Shown here: positions 15,912-24,290 of the stretch, piece after piece
Numbering within the stretch: the stretch's first letter is position 1
How the letters are laid out: each line of letters starts with the position of its first letter
Source: Bacteroidales bacterium
GTDB taxonomy: Bacteria > Bacteroidota > Bacteroidia > Bacteroidales > P3
Direction of reading: 5' to 3'
Length of the DNA stretch: 64,000 nucleotides
NCBI GenBank assembly: GCA_017455205.1
Contig: JAFTBM010000022.1
Coordinates: forward strand, 1-64,000
Program-made: the position numbers and the translations under genes
Notes under the pieces: model-generated
Databases searched by the model: none
What the model was told of the DNA's origin: nothing
The model's input: only the letters and a program-made list of their open reading frames with translations

Positions 15912-17825
15912 GTGGACACATTGACGACATACCTCATCAGCTTACTGAACTTCGATAGTTCACACCCCCTGCTTTTCACCCAAATCCACTTCTGGCTATT
16001 CTTCCTCCTCATCTACATCGGCTTCGCTCTCATCGTCAGCTTCACCCGCCGTGGCCAACAGCACGGACGGCAAACCCTGCGCAACTGCTATCTCTTCCTC
16101 GCCAGTCTGCTTTTCTATTATAAAACATCTGGACTCTTCGTCCTCCTGCTCATCTTCTCCACCCTCCTCGGTTGGCTGCTCGGCATCCGTATGGATCATA
16201 CACTCTCCGCCCCACGTCGCCGCCTGCAGATGGCCACTGGCGTGGTACTCAACCTCCTCGTTCTTTTCTACTTCAAATACGCCTACTTCTTCACCGACAT
16301 CTACAATGCCACCATTGCCGACCTCTTCTCCACCAGCCACCTGCAAGTAATCAACCACCTCGCCCTATGGGGCAACGCCCTTGCCACAGCCAGCGGACTA
16401 CACTCCTCCACCCAGCCCGTCTTCGATGCCTCCGTTATCCTGCTCCCAGTGGGCATTTCCTTCTTCACCTTCCAAAACATTAGCTACATTGTTGATGTCT
16501 ACAAACGCAAAATACCCCATGTCGCCAACATCCTTGACTTTGGATTCTACACCTCTTTCTTTCCCCAACTCGTAGCAGGTCCCATCCTTCGTGCTGACCA
16601 GTTTATACCCCAAATCTACAAGCCCTACCACCTACCTCGACGCCAATTCGGACTGGCCATTTTCTGGATACTCAACGGCCTGGTGAAAAAGCTCGTCTTG
16701 AGCGACTACCTCGCCGTCAATTTCATTGACCGCATCTTCGACAACCCCTCCCTCTACACCCCCTTCGAGAACTTCGCATCCCTGATGCTTTACTCACTGC
16801 AAGTCTACGCCGACTTTTCGGGCTACACCGATATCGCTATCGGCGTGGCTATGCTGATGGGATTCTACCTTCCCCGCAACTTCAACTCGCCCTATAAAGC
16901 TCAAAACCCCACCGATTTTTGGCGTCGCTGGCACATCTCTCTCTCCCACTGGCTGCGCGACTACCTCTACATACCCCTCGGCGGCAACCGCTCGGCAGGC
17001 TTCCTCTCCTATTTCATCCTCGCCTTCATCCTCGCCATCGCCGCCTTCCGCCTTCATAGCACCATATTCGCCATCATTGCCACCGCCATTATGCTGGTTT
17101 TGCTACTTGCCCTCGTCTTTTTCCCCAGCCGCAGACGCTCCCTTGGCACCCACGTCAATAATATGGACACCATGCTCCTCGGCGGACTATGGCATGGTGC
17201 CTCCTTCAACTTTATCACTTGGGGTGGCCTCAACGGCCTCGGCATCCTCATTCACAAATGGTGGCATCGCCGAGGCTGGATATCCCACATTTTTATTCTC
17301 CTCACAACCACCCTCACACTTTACTTTCTAAAAATTCACTTTCCGTCCCCCCTATTGAACCTCCTCTTCTTCTGCACAGCCGTAGCCTTTGTGGGGTTCA
17401 CCCTGCTCAACCTCCTTCCCCAAACCGCCCGCACCACCGCCCGTGCCTGGTCGGCTTGGAACATCTTTCTTACCTTCCTCTTTATCAGCTTCACCCGACT
17501 ATTCTTCCGTTCAGGTTCCAACCTTGACCCCGCTGAAGCCAATGAGGTGGCTTGGACTACCGCCTCACTTATGATCGACCAAATCGGCTCACATTGGCAT
17601 CTTGCACAAATCCCATCCATCATCGGCCACTATTGGCTACCCTTCCTTCTCTTCGCCCTCGGTATGGCCATCCACTGGCTTCCCACCCACTTCAAACGCC
17701 GCTACCGCCTATGGTTCGCCCAAATGCCACTATGGATGCTGACGCTCATCACCGTAGTCGCCATCTTTTTGGTCTACCAATTTGTTACGGCCGACCTGCA
17801 ACCTTTCATCTACTTCCAATTCTGA
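15912..17825 (+). CDS. MBOAT family O-acyltransferase (AlgI/DltB-like)
   Basis: 637 residues, about 11-12 membrane helices. The MBOAT signature is clear: SFFTFQNISYIVDVYK, PIL-ADQFIPQ, HISLSHWLRDYLYIPLGG and GGLWHGASFNFITWG with the invariant catalytic His428. MBOAT proteins pass acyl groups across the inner membrane to exported polymers. The start is GTG at 15912, 12 bp after the SGNH gene; no closer ATG fits. The end is 9 bp from the convergent purD stop. Confidence 0.88.
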   Translation: MDTLTTYLISLLNFDSSHPLLFTQIHFWLFFLLIYIGFALIVSFTRRGQQHGRQTLRNCYLFLASLLFYYKTSGLFVLLLIFSTLLGWLLGIRMDHTLSAPRRRLQMATGVVLNLLVLFYFKYAYFFTDIYNATIADLFSTSHLQVINHLALWGNALATASGLHSSTQPVFDASVILLPVGISFFTFQNISYIVDVYKRKIPHVANILDFGFYTSFFPQLVAGPILRADQFIPQIYKPYHLPRRQFGLAIFWILNGLVKKLVLSDYLAVNFIDRIFDNPSLYTPFENFASLMLYSLQVYADFSGYTDIAIGVAMLMGFYLPRNFNSPYKAQNPTDFWRRWHISLSHWLRDYLYIPLGGNRSAGFLSYFILAFILAIAAFRLHSTIFAIIATAIMLVLLLALVFFPSRRRSLGTHVNNMDTMLLGGLWHGASFNFITWGGLNGLGILIHKWWHRRGWISHIFILLTTTLTLYFLKIHFPSPLLNLLFFCTAVAFVGFTLLNLLPQTARTTARAWSAWNIFLTFLFISFTRLFFRSGSNLDPAEANEVAWTTASLMIDQIGSHWHLAQIPSIIGHYWLPFLLFALGMAIHWLPTHFKRRYRLWFAQMPLWMLTLITVVAIFLVYQFVTADLQPFIYFQF

Positions 17826-17834
17826 CCCACTCGA

Positions 17835-19124
17835 TCAGTCAATCATTGTCCGCAATAAGTCCTGCCCTATATCGGGTCGCTGGTACTTACCCTCCCATTT
17901 CACCCGCTCGGCTCGATTATAGCTCCTGTGCAACGCCTCGGGCAACGTTCGAGCTAATGCCGTAGCACATATCACACGCCCCCCTGCCGTAACCAATCGT
18001 CCCTCGCCATCGGTCGCCGTGCCACAATGGAAAAGCTGCACCTCTTCCATATCCTCGCCCAGCGAGATAGGCTGCCCTTTCTTATACTTCTCGGGGTATC
18101 CCCCAGCCACCATCATCACACAGGCTGCCGTTCTTGGATCTACATCAAGACCGCACTGGTTGAGAGAGCCATCAGCAACGTGTTCCATCAACTCTACTAC
18201 GTCGCTTTTGATACGTGGAAACACACTCTCGGTTTCGGGGTCACCCATACGGACATTATACTCAATCACGTAAGGATCTCCACCCACATTCATCAGTCCT
18301 ACAAAGATAAATCCCTTATAGTCTATCTTCTCCTTGTGCAACCCCTGCACCGTCGGCTTCACTATCCGCGACTCCACCTTCTGCATAAAATCCGCGTCAG
18401 CAAACGGCACTGGGCTGACCGACCCCATCCCTCCCGTGTTGAGTCCAGTATCCCCCTCACCAATGCGTTTATAATCCTTTGCACTCGGTAGCATCAAGTA
18501 GTGCATTCCATCAGTCAGCACAAACACACTCAATTCTATTCCCTCCAAATACTCTTCCACCACCACGCTACTTGAAGCTTCGCCGAACTTACCATCCAGC
18601 ATCTCGCGCAGACGAGCCTTTGCCGTAGCGAGGTCGGCTTCTATCAGCACCCCTTTACCCGCCGCCAATCCGTCGGCTTTTAGCACATAGGGCGACCTCA
18701 ACGTCTCAAGGAAAGCCTCCCCCTCGGCCATTGTTGCGGCAGTGAAAGTGCGGTAGGCCGCTGTCGGTATACCATGACGCAACATGAAAGCTTTGGCAAA
18801 ATCTTTGCTACCTTCCAGCTGCGCCCCTTGCTTGCGTGGGCCAATGACGATGATTTTGGCCAACATGGGTGTCTCGGCAAAGTAATCAGCTATGCCAGCC
18901 ACCAGCGGTGCCTCTGGTCCCACCACCATCATCTCCACCCGATGCTCTATCGCGAAACGCCCCACCGCCTCAAAGTCCATAATGTCCAACGCCACATTCT
19001 CCCCCACCGCAGCCGTCCCTGCATTCCCAGGAGCTATGTAGAGCTTCTCGCATCTTTCGCTTTTCGCTATGTTGCAAGCCATAGCGTGCTCGCGCCCTCC
19101 CGAACCAAGTAGAAGTATGTTCAT
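17835..19124 (-). CDS. purD: Phosphoribosylamine--glycine ligase
   Basis: 429 residues starting MNILLLGSGGREHA, the standard start of GARS. It joins glycine to phosphoribosylamine with ATP in purine synthesis. The ATP-grasp body contains GPEAPLVAGIAD, KADGLAAGKGV, EEYLEGIELSVF and NVRMGDPETE. The ATG at 19124 follows a TAAATTTG box at 19191-19198 by about 60 nt; a longer in-frame start at 19214 lies upstream of that promoter and is rejected. Confidence 0.96.
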   Translation of the reverse strand: MNILLLGSGGREHAMACNIAKSERCEKLYIAPGNAGTAAVGENVALDIMDFEAVGRFAIEHRVEMMVVGPEAPLVAGIADYFAETPMLAKIIVIGPRKQGAQLEGSKDFAKAFMLRHGIPTAAYRTFTAATMAEGEAFLETLRSPYVLKADGLAAGKGVLIEADLATAKARLREMLDGKFGEASSSVVVEEYLEGIELSVFVLTDGMHYLMLPSAKDYKRIGEGDTGLNTGGMGSVSPVPFADADFMQKVESRIVKPTVQGLHKEKIDYKGFIFVGLMNVGGDPYVIEYNVRMGDPETESVFPRIKSDVVELMEHVADGSLNQCGLDVDPRTAACVMMVAGGYPEKYKKGQPISLGEDMEEVQLFHCGTATDGEGRLVTAGGRVICATALARTLPEALHRSYNRAERVKWEGKYQRPDIGQDLLRTMID

Positions 19125-19190
19125 TGTCTTCTGTTTTTGTTTGCTTTCCTTGTTATTCCGCGGCATCCAAAACGCCCGCACTTTAGATTG

Positions 19191-19198
19191 CAAATTTA
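19191..19198 (-). promoter_or_regulatory. -7 box TAAATTTG of purD
   Basis: The plus-strand CAAATTTA reads TAAATTTG on the minus strand, followed downstream by the purD ATG at 19124. Confidence 0.6.
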
Positions 19199-19380
19199 CA
19201 AAAAAAAAGCACAACCAATAAGAGCAATGTGCCCATTGATACTATTTCGTCATCACGATTCTGGTCAAAGCCATAATCTTATTCGTCATCCACACCACGA
19301 TAGCCACAAGAGTGGCGAAAAATTCTACAATGTATCGTGGACACTTCAAAGCCACCCACCCAGGCATCAGCATCCTCACC

Positions 19381-19713
19381 TCAACCATCCAACGCCAACC
19401 ATTCGAAAGAGCGAGTGCAAAAAGATTTTACTCGCTTGGGCGAGTCGAAGAATGGAACACGAAGCGAACGTAGAAGTGTGCCGTTGTTGAGATATTTGGC
19501 TTGGTCGGCTGCGTCGGCCTTGTCCTCAATTATGATGATAAAGTCGCCCGATTGGGCAATGAATTCGGGGAAGCCATGCTTGCCTGTACCGTGTTTCGAA
19601 GAAGATGACAGGGCTATATCAATCTCCTTTATGCGGCTTTTCTGCTCGTCGAATGCTATGCCTGCCGATGTCAGCAGGTTAGCCACGAGGCGGTCTGTTG
19701 TTCTTTCGCTCAT
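19381..19713 (-). pseudogene. Remnant of a restriction enzyme N-terminal nuclease domain
   Basis: The frame from MSERTTDRLVANLL keeps about 75 residues typical of the N-terminus of type I/IIG-like restriction enzymes: EEQ-like FDEQKSRIKEIDIALSSSSKHGTGKHGFPEFI, then DFIIIIEDKADAADQAKYL, a PD-(D/E)xK nuclease pattern (Glu-Asp-Lys). After NNGTLL the similarity stops and the frame soon ends, while intact relatives continue for hundreds of residues into helicase or methylase domains. No such continuation is seen in any frame. Interpreted as a truncated gene; a short free-standing nuclease is less likely. Confidence 0.6.
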
Positions 19714-19831
19714 CTGCGTTGCGTGTTGTGGCACGTTTGGCTTATCGCTTACAGCCTACTACGGACAGATGGAGAGCAAAAAGAAACGTGGACTTCGACT
19801 ATCCATGCTTCTGAGGCTCTGGTAACTGCCC

Positions 19832-19894
19832 GTATTTGTCAATAAGTCGTCATCCACGCAAGCGGACGTCCGCAGACTTATTCGCGACAAATAC
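19832..19894. repeat. 63-bp imperfect inverted repeat in a gene-free stretch
   Basis: GTATTTGTC (19832) pairs with GACAAATAC (19886-19894) and AATAAGTC (19841) with GACTTATT (19875-19882); a perfect 12-bp palindrome GCGGACGTCCGC (19862-19873) lies near the centre. The rest of the 317-bp gap 19735-20051 is AT-rich and shows no gene. It may be a scar or small element linked to loss of the neighbouring restriction gene. Confidence 0.7.
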
Positions 19895-20051
19895 TTTCTT
19901 TGAATTTTCCAGATTCCAGAATCAATGCTGAATAAATAGCAAACGCTATGATTATGTATGTTATATATTGTCGTTTATATCATCTATGTGTGGTGGTTAG
20001 TAATTACTATCCTGTTGTTTTATACCATAATTTTTGTTTTCGTTTGTAATT

Positions 20052-20360
20052 TCAATAAGTTATCATGCACGATGGCAATATCTTGTCCACAATCACATAT
20101 TCGCCGTCAATATGAAATATCACCGTCAGTTTGCGGTGGCAAACCGGAAGCGTTTTTGCTTTGGAGTGAAATAGCAGCGGCATCCTGTATTTGCATTTCG
20201 GCAACGAGTCTGCAAGGTAAGATAACTCGGCGACTTCGCTTCGGAGCATCTGCAAATACTCCATCGCGCCCTCTAAACTGCGGTTGGCGATAAGCCAATC
20301 ACGAAGTTTCGAGAGGTCGGCTTCCGCCTCGACATCGTAGTCAACAAGATACTCCCGCAT
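20052..20360 (-). CDS. RelE/ParE-family toxin
   Basis: 102 residues with the compact alpha/beta pattern of the RelE/ParE fold: N-terminal helices (EAEADLSKLRDWLIANRSLEGAMEYLQML), then strands with Arg/Lys-rich KCKYRMPLLFHSK and a terminal YVIVDKILPS. RelE-type toxins cut ribosome-bound mRNA and ParE-type toxins poison gyrase; the sequence does not decide which. The gene starts inside the upstream antitoxin gene (20-bp overlap), the usual order for type II modules. Confidence 0.75.
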   Translation of the reverse strand: MREYLVDYDVEAEADLSKLRDWLIANRSLEGAMEYLQMLRSEVAELSYLADSLPKCKYRMPLLFHSKAKTLPVCHRKLTVIFHIDGEYVIVDKILPSCMITY

Positions 20361-20550
20361 AATGCTTCTTCACGCTGTCTTCCAGTTTCTTCCATAATTC
20401 CTCAATTGGGCGATGCACTTTCCCTCGGTTGGGATTGAGTATATCGCGCTCGATGGAAGCCTCCCAATAGGCTCTTTCCTCGGAAGTCAGCTCATCCTGC
20501 ATCTCCATGACAATGGTGTCATCCAATGTGCTGGCAAACGTATCGCTCAT
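20341..20550 (-). CDS. Antitoxin of type II toxin-antitoxin pair
   Basis: 69 residues, acidic N-terminus (MSDTFASTLDDTIVMEMQDELTSEERAYWEASIERDI) and a helical C-terminus (EELWKKLEDSVKKHYAG) that would wrap the toxin. No clear DNA-binding domain is seen. Identified by size, charge, position and overlap with the toxin gene. A TAAATTTG box at 20575-20582 lies 25 bp before its ATG. Confidence 0.7.
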   Translation of the reverse strand: MSDTFASTLDDTIVMEMQDELTSEERAYWEASIERDILNPNRGKVHRPIEELWKKLEDSVKKHYAGVSC

Positions 20551-20574
20551 TTTTTAATGCGTTTAATTCGACTG

Positions 20575-20582
20575 CAAATTTA
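20575..20582 (-). promoter_or_regulatory. -7 box TAAATTTG of the toxin-antitoxin operon
   Basis: CAAATTTA on the plus strand; exact TAnnTTTG on the minus strand, 25 bp upstream of the antitoxin start. Confidence 0.6.
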
Positions 20583-20711
20583 CATAAAATTCCCGAATTA
20601 CATGCAGACGCATAAAATTTAGCATAAATTCGCATTCTCCCAATGTATACGAAAAGCATTCGCTCTGCGTTACTTTCGCATACGTACCCACTCTCATTCC
20701 TCACTGTCGCC

Positions 20712-21653
20712 ATGAAGCATTCGTCCCATTCTCCGTGCCAGCATCCAAGTCGCCGCCTTGCCATCGGCCACATTGCTTGCGCCGCCGCCTACATCATTTT
20801 TGGCATCAATGTGGTGGTCTGCCGCGATATTGCTACCGAGGGATTTATCCCACCTATCGTGCTTTTTACTATGCGAGCCTTTGTGGCAGGTGCATTGTTT
20901 TGGATAGTCTCGCTATTCACCCCGCATGAGCATGTACCCCCTCGCGACTTGCTGAAGCTCTCTGGCGCAGGTCTTATCGGTCTGTTTCTTCCTCAACTGA
21001 CATTCCTGCATGCCATTGGGCACACCACCCCCGTCGACCTTTCAGTGATGAGTACCGTTACCCCTGTGCTTACCATGTTTGTGGCAGCCATCTTTCTCAA
21101 AGAACCCATCACGTGGAAGAAGGCACTCGGTGTAGCCTTGAGCTTTGGCGGCATCCTTTGGCTTATCCTTCAAAGCAGCACCGCGGCCACTGGTCCTGCA
21201 CAGACCGAACCCATCGGCATCGCTTTCTGCTTCGCCAATTATATCGTCTTTGCACTCTACCTCGGCACCTGCCGCAACCTCATCGCACGCTACTCGGTGA
21301 TAACCTCCATGAAGTGGATGTTTCTCACCTCTTTCCTCGTCTCGCTACCCTTCTCGCTCCCCAGCCTCCACGATGCCCACTTTGCAGCAGTCTCCACACA
21401 AGTGTGGTGGGAGATAGCCTACATGATTTTCTTTTCCACTTTTTTGGCCTACTACCTCATCCCCATTGGCCAGCAGCGCATCCGCCCCACCTTGGTGAGC
21501 ATGTACGGCTACCTCCAGCCCATCATCGCCATCGCCGTGGCCATCTGGACTGGTATGGATCGCCTCACCTTCACCAAAGTGCTCTCCGCCCTACTGGTCT
21601 TTGTGGGAGTATGGGTGGTGAACCGCAGCCGTGCGGCATCGCCTACCAAGTAG
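20712..21653 (+). CDS. DMT-superfamily (EamA) transporter
   Basis: 313 residues from MKHSSHSPCQ, ten predicted membrane helices in two EamA repeats (about 20-145 and 165-305). Recognisable pieces: GINVVVCRDI, PPIVLFTMRAF, IGLFLPQLTFLHAIG, FLKEPITWKKALGVALSFGGI, STFLAYYLIPIGQQRIRPTLVSMYGYLQPIIA. It is probably an inner-membrane exporter or permease for small metabolites; the substrate cannot be read from sequence. An in-frame ATG at 20643 would add an untypical 23-residue leader. Convergent with uppS, 8 bp apart. Confidence 0.85.
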   Translation: MKHSSHSPCQHPSRRLAIGHIACAAAYIIFGINVVVCRDIATEGFIPPIVLFTMRAFVAGALFWIVSLFTPHEHVPPRDLLKLSGAGLIGLFLPQLTFLHAIGHTTPVDLSVMSTVTPVLTMFVAAIFLKEPITWKKALGVALSFGGILWLILQSSTAATGPAQTEPIGIAFCFANYIVFALYLGTCRNLIARYSVITSMKWMFLTSFLVSLPFSLPSLHDAHFAAVSTQVWWEIAYMIFFSTFLAYYLIPIGQQRIRPTLVSMYGYLQPIIAIAVAIWTGMDRLTFTKVLSALLVFVGVWVVNRSRAASPTK

Positions 21654-21661
21654 GTCCGTTG

Positions 21662-22408
21662 CTATTCTTCGGCCTCCACCTGTGCTTCTGTCTTCCCGTA
21701 GCGTCGCTGCCGATGCTGATAGTCCACCACAGCCTCGTAGAAATGCTCCTGGCGGAAGTCGGGCCATAGTAGGTCGGTGAAGTAAAACTCTGTATAGGCC
21801 ATCTGCCACAGCAGGAAGTTGCTCACCCTCAATTCTCCCCCCGTGCGGATAAGCAGGTCGGGGTCGGGGTAGTCGCGTGTGGCAAGATAACGGCGCAGAC
21901 TCTCCTCGTTGATATCCTCAGCTTTCACCCCCTCGCTAACCATCTGCCTCACCGCCTCGGCTATTTCCCAACGCGAACTGTAGCTCAACGCCAGCACCAG
22001 CGTGGTACCCGTGTTGCCAGCCGTCTGCTCCACGCATCCCTCCAGCACCTTTCTCGACCGTTCTGGAAGCCTCCCCATGTTGCCAATGGCCTGCAGGCGA
22101 ACCTTGTTTTTCATCAGCGTAGGGGTCTCGTCGTGTACCGCCTTGACCAGCAGTTCCATCAACCCCTCCACTTCCTCCTTGGGACGATTCCAGTTCTCTG
22201 TACTGAACGTGTAGAGCGTCAGGAAGCGCACTCCAAGGCGGGCAGCCGCCTCCACAGCCTCCCTCACCGCCGTGATGGCACTCCGATGGCCAAACAGCCG
22301 CTGGTGCTTGCGCTGCATGGCCCAGCGGCCATTGCCATCCATGATGATGGCCACATGCTGAGGTACCCTCTGCCTATCAATCTGCTCTTCAATATTCATA
22401 ACCGACAT
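21662..22408 (-). CDS. uppS: Isoprenyl transferase (undecaprenyl diphosphate synthase)
   Basis: 248 residues of the cis-prenyltransferase family: HVAIIMDGNGRWA with catalytic Asp24, LTLYTFSTENWNRP, ALSYSSRWEI, and the C-terminal PDPDLLIRTGGELRVSNFLLWQMAYTEFYF block. It makes the C55 carrier lipid for peptidoglycan and surface glycans. It lies downstream of porG; bamA, which often follows uppS in this phylum, is absent and a convergent transporter takes its place. Confidence 0.95.
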   Translation of the reverse strand: MSVMNIEEQIDRQRVPQHVAIIMDGNGRWAMQRKHQRLFGHRSAITAVREAVEAAARLGVRFLTLYTFSTENWNRPKEEVEGLMELLVKAVHDETPTLMKNKVRLQAIGNMGRLPERSRKVLEGCVEQTAGNTGTTLVLALSYSSRWEIAEAVRQMVSEGVKAEDINEESLRRYLATRDYPDPDLLIRTGGELRVSNFLLWQMAYTEFYFTDLLWPDFRQEHFYEAVVDYQHRQRRYGKTEAQVEAEE

Positions 22409-22435
22409 TTATTTTGTTTTAACTCTCACTTCTTA

Positions 22436-23305
22436 TCAATCGCATTTCTTCGAGCGTGTCCATCCCAGCAGGGTCTCAAGGCTTACGCCCACCGACAGGC
22501 GAAAGCAGGTGTACCAATCGTCGAGCGAGTCATCGCCCCTCTTGATGCCAGCCGCATTCTCGCTTCCTCCCTCTACCTCGCCACTGCGGTCGGCCAACCT
22601 CGCGGCCAGCACTCCGTTAGGCTCTCCCTCGGTGAGTGCCGCACTCCCCACATAGGTGGTACTCACATCGTCGAGGTAGTCCGTCCACGTCTTTCGAAAG
22701 CCGTATTCCGCCGTCAGCGAAAAGGTCTTATTCAACTTCACCCTCACCCCCACTCCAAACGGGAAGCACAACTGCATCAGTCGGTAAGGGCCTCGGTCGG
22801 GATAGGCTTCGAGGTATTGCCCCTCTGTGCCCAGCGGCTCCAGCTCCACCCATCGCCTTCCCTCGCCCTCTATCTCTATCTCCGCCTCAGGGCAGAAATG
22901 GAACGCACCCAACCCACCGTAAATATACGGTGTCCAGCGAGCCTCCGAACCTCCCATCCCGAACGGCCTAAAATTGAACTGCACCGTGAATGTAGCCTCC
23001 ACGATGTCGCTCCGAAAGCTGAGATTGCGCCGGGCTATGTAATCCTTGTCGCACCCTATGCGCCCATAGCCTACCTCGCCCTGCAGCGCCCACCGGTTGT
23101 CAATCCTATACCGCACCCCGCCAGCCACCGACAGCCCAGGCACTTCAAACACACTCTGGTTGTTGAGGTCGCCCACGTAGCCCATTCCTCCTCCGCCCAG
23201 CACTATCTCGGTGCGCCCCATTGCCCACCTCGACTGTGCCGAGGCCGAGGCCACCAGTGCCATCAAGCCTACTATCAGCCACCCGCGCCTCACTCCTCCT
23301 CCCAA
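22436..23305 (-). CDS. porG: PorG-like outer-membrane protein of the type IX secretion system (DUF6089)
   Basis: 289 residues with a signal peptide (WLIVGLMALVASASAQ) followed by barrel-like strands: TEIVLGGGGMGYVGDLNN, YRIDNRWALQGEVGYGRI, VEATFTVQFNFRPFG, TPYIYGGLGAFHF, FPFGVGVRVKLNKTFSLTAEYGFRKTWTDYLDDVSTTY. This order, and position directly before uppS, matches PorG of Porphyromonas gingivalis. PorG is thought to hold the PorK/N ring to the outer membrane. It overlaps the preceding lipoprotein gene by 16 bp. Confidence 0.8.
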   Translation of the reverse strand: MGGGVRRGWLIVGLMALVASASAQSRWAMGRTEIVLGGGGMGYVGDLNNQSVFEVPGLSVAGGVRYRIDNRWALQGEVGYGRIGCDKDYIARRNLSFRSDIVEATFTVQFNFRPFGMGGSEARWTPYIYGGLGAFHFCPEAEIEIEGEGRRWVELEPLGTEGQYLEAYPDRGPYRLMQLCFPFGVGVRVKLNKTFSLTAEYGFRKTWTDYLDDVSTTYVGSAALTEGEPNGVLAARLADRSGEVEGGSENAAGIKRGDDSLDDWYTCFRLSVGVSLETLLGWTRSKKCD

Positions 23306-24285
23306 TTGGCCGACCGGCAGATGCCATCCACCTGCATCAAGTAATCGCGCTTCTCAAACCGCGGACAATAGACGTATCCCACCAAATCCACCACCCACTC
23401 GCCATCGGGCGAAAGCAGCGTGTAGCATACGTATGGGCCTCCCATAAAGTCGCCAAAGAGCCGCCAAAGCCCACGGGTCTCCACGCAGTATTTCGTCCCC
23501 TCGAAGGCCACCACGCGGCTCACAGCCTCGACCCTCCGCTCGGTGCCCATATAGCTCCCTTCAGCAGGGCCTGCCACCTCGCGCCGCATCATCGTGTCCA
23601 GCCTGTCAAGCACCCGCTCCTGCCCAAACTGTTCCTCCTTCCGATACGGACTCTCGCTGACCAGCACCCCAAGTCCAAAATCTTTCGTCTCCTTCCGCAG
23701 CCACAGGAAATCGCCATCCTCCTTTGCCCACGCAAACTCTTGAGGCAGCGTCAGTCCGAAGCCCAGCTTCGCCCTCACCCGTGCCATTAGCTCCACATTC
23801 CTATCTTTGTAGAATGCACGTCTCATCCGCTCATACTCAGCCCGGTAAAGCTCTTCCAGTATGCTGCCGCTATACCTCTCAAGCAGCTCCGCCAACGCCG
23901 CCCCAGTGGCTGCCGACACCTCCACCACCACCTGCGGTTCAGCCCACTGGTTGCGACGGATGAAGCACTTGTCGGGATTGCCCTCCGCCACTTGGCAAAT
24001 GATAATATTGCGGTGCATTCTGAACATCTGGGTCTTCTCCAGTGCCTCCACCGTGATATTCACCACATTGAACCTCGCCTCGGCCTGCGGCAATCCTTCC
24101 TGCGGAGCTTTCAGCACCGCCTCGGCCCAAGCCAACGCCTCGGCCTCGCCTGCGCCATGCACTGTCGCCAGCAGCACCTCGCACGTCTTTCCCGACGAGC
24201 TGCGCATCGTCAGGGCCTTATTCTCCCTGCTGCCGCACCCCACAAGCATTCCCACCAGCATCAGCATCCAACCAAACTTCTTCAT
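23290..24285 (-). CDS. DUF4837 family lipoprotein
   Basis: 331 residues from MKKFGWMLMLVGMLVGC, a lipoprotein signal with Cys17. The body matches the DUF4837 pattern: early GKTCEVLL, then PQAEARFNVVNI, MFRMHRNIIICQ, a helical middle and a late VETRGLWRLFGDFMGGPYV. Function unknown. It lies in an operon with an epimerase, porG and uppS, overlapping porG by 16 bp, so an envelope role is likely. An in-frame ATG at 24318 lies inside the upstream gene. Confidence 0.8.
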   Translation of the reverse strand: MKKFGWMLMLVGMLVGCGSRENKALTMRSSSGKTCEVLLATVHGAGEAEALAWAEAVLKAPQEGLPQAEARFNVVNITVEALEKTQMFRMHRNIIICQVAEGNPDKCFIRRNQWAEPQVVVEVSAATGAALAELLERYSGSILEELYRAEYERMRRAFYKDRNVELMARVRAKLGFGLTLPQEFAWAKEDGDFLWLRKETKDFGLGVLVSESPYRKEEQFGQERVLDRLDTMMRREVAGPAEGSYMGTERRVEAVSRVVAFEGTKYCVETRGLWRLFGDFMGGPYVCYTLLSPDGEWVVDLVGYVYCPRFEKRDYLMQVDGICRSANWEEE

Positions 24286-24290
24286 ATCTA

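Noticed and set aside
19735..20051. Possible tRNA or other RNA gene in the AT-rich gap
   Set aside because: No cloverleaf or T-loop sequence could be found; only the 63-bp inverted repeat stands out.
22133..23344. 403-codon plus-strand frame opposite porG and uppS
   Set aside because: Both opposite-strand genes are recognised, and this frame has no domain.
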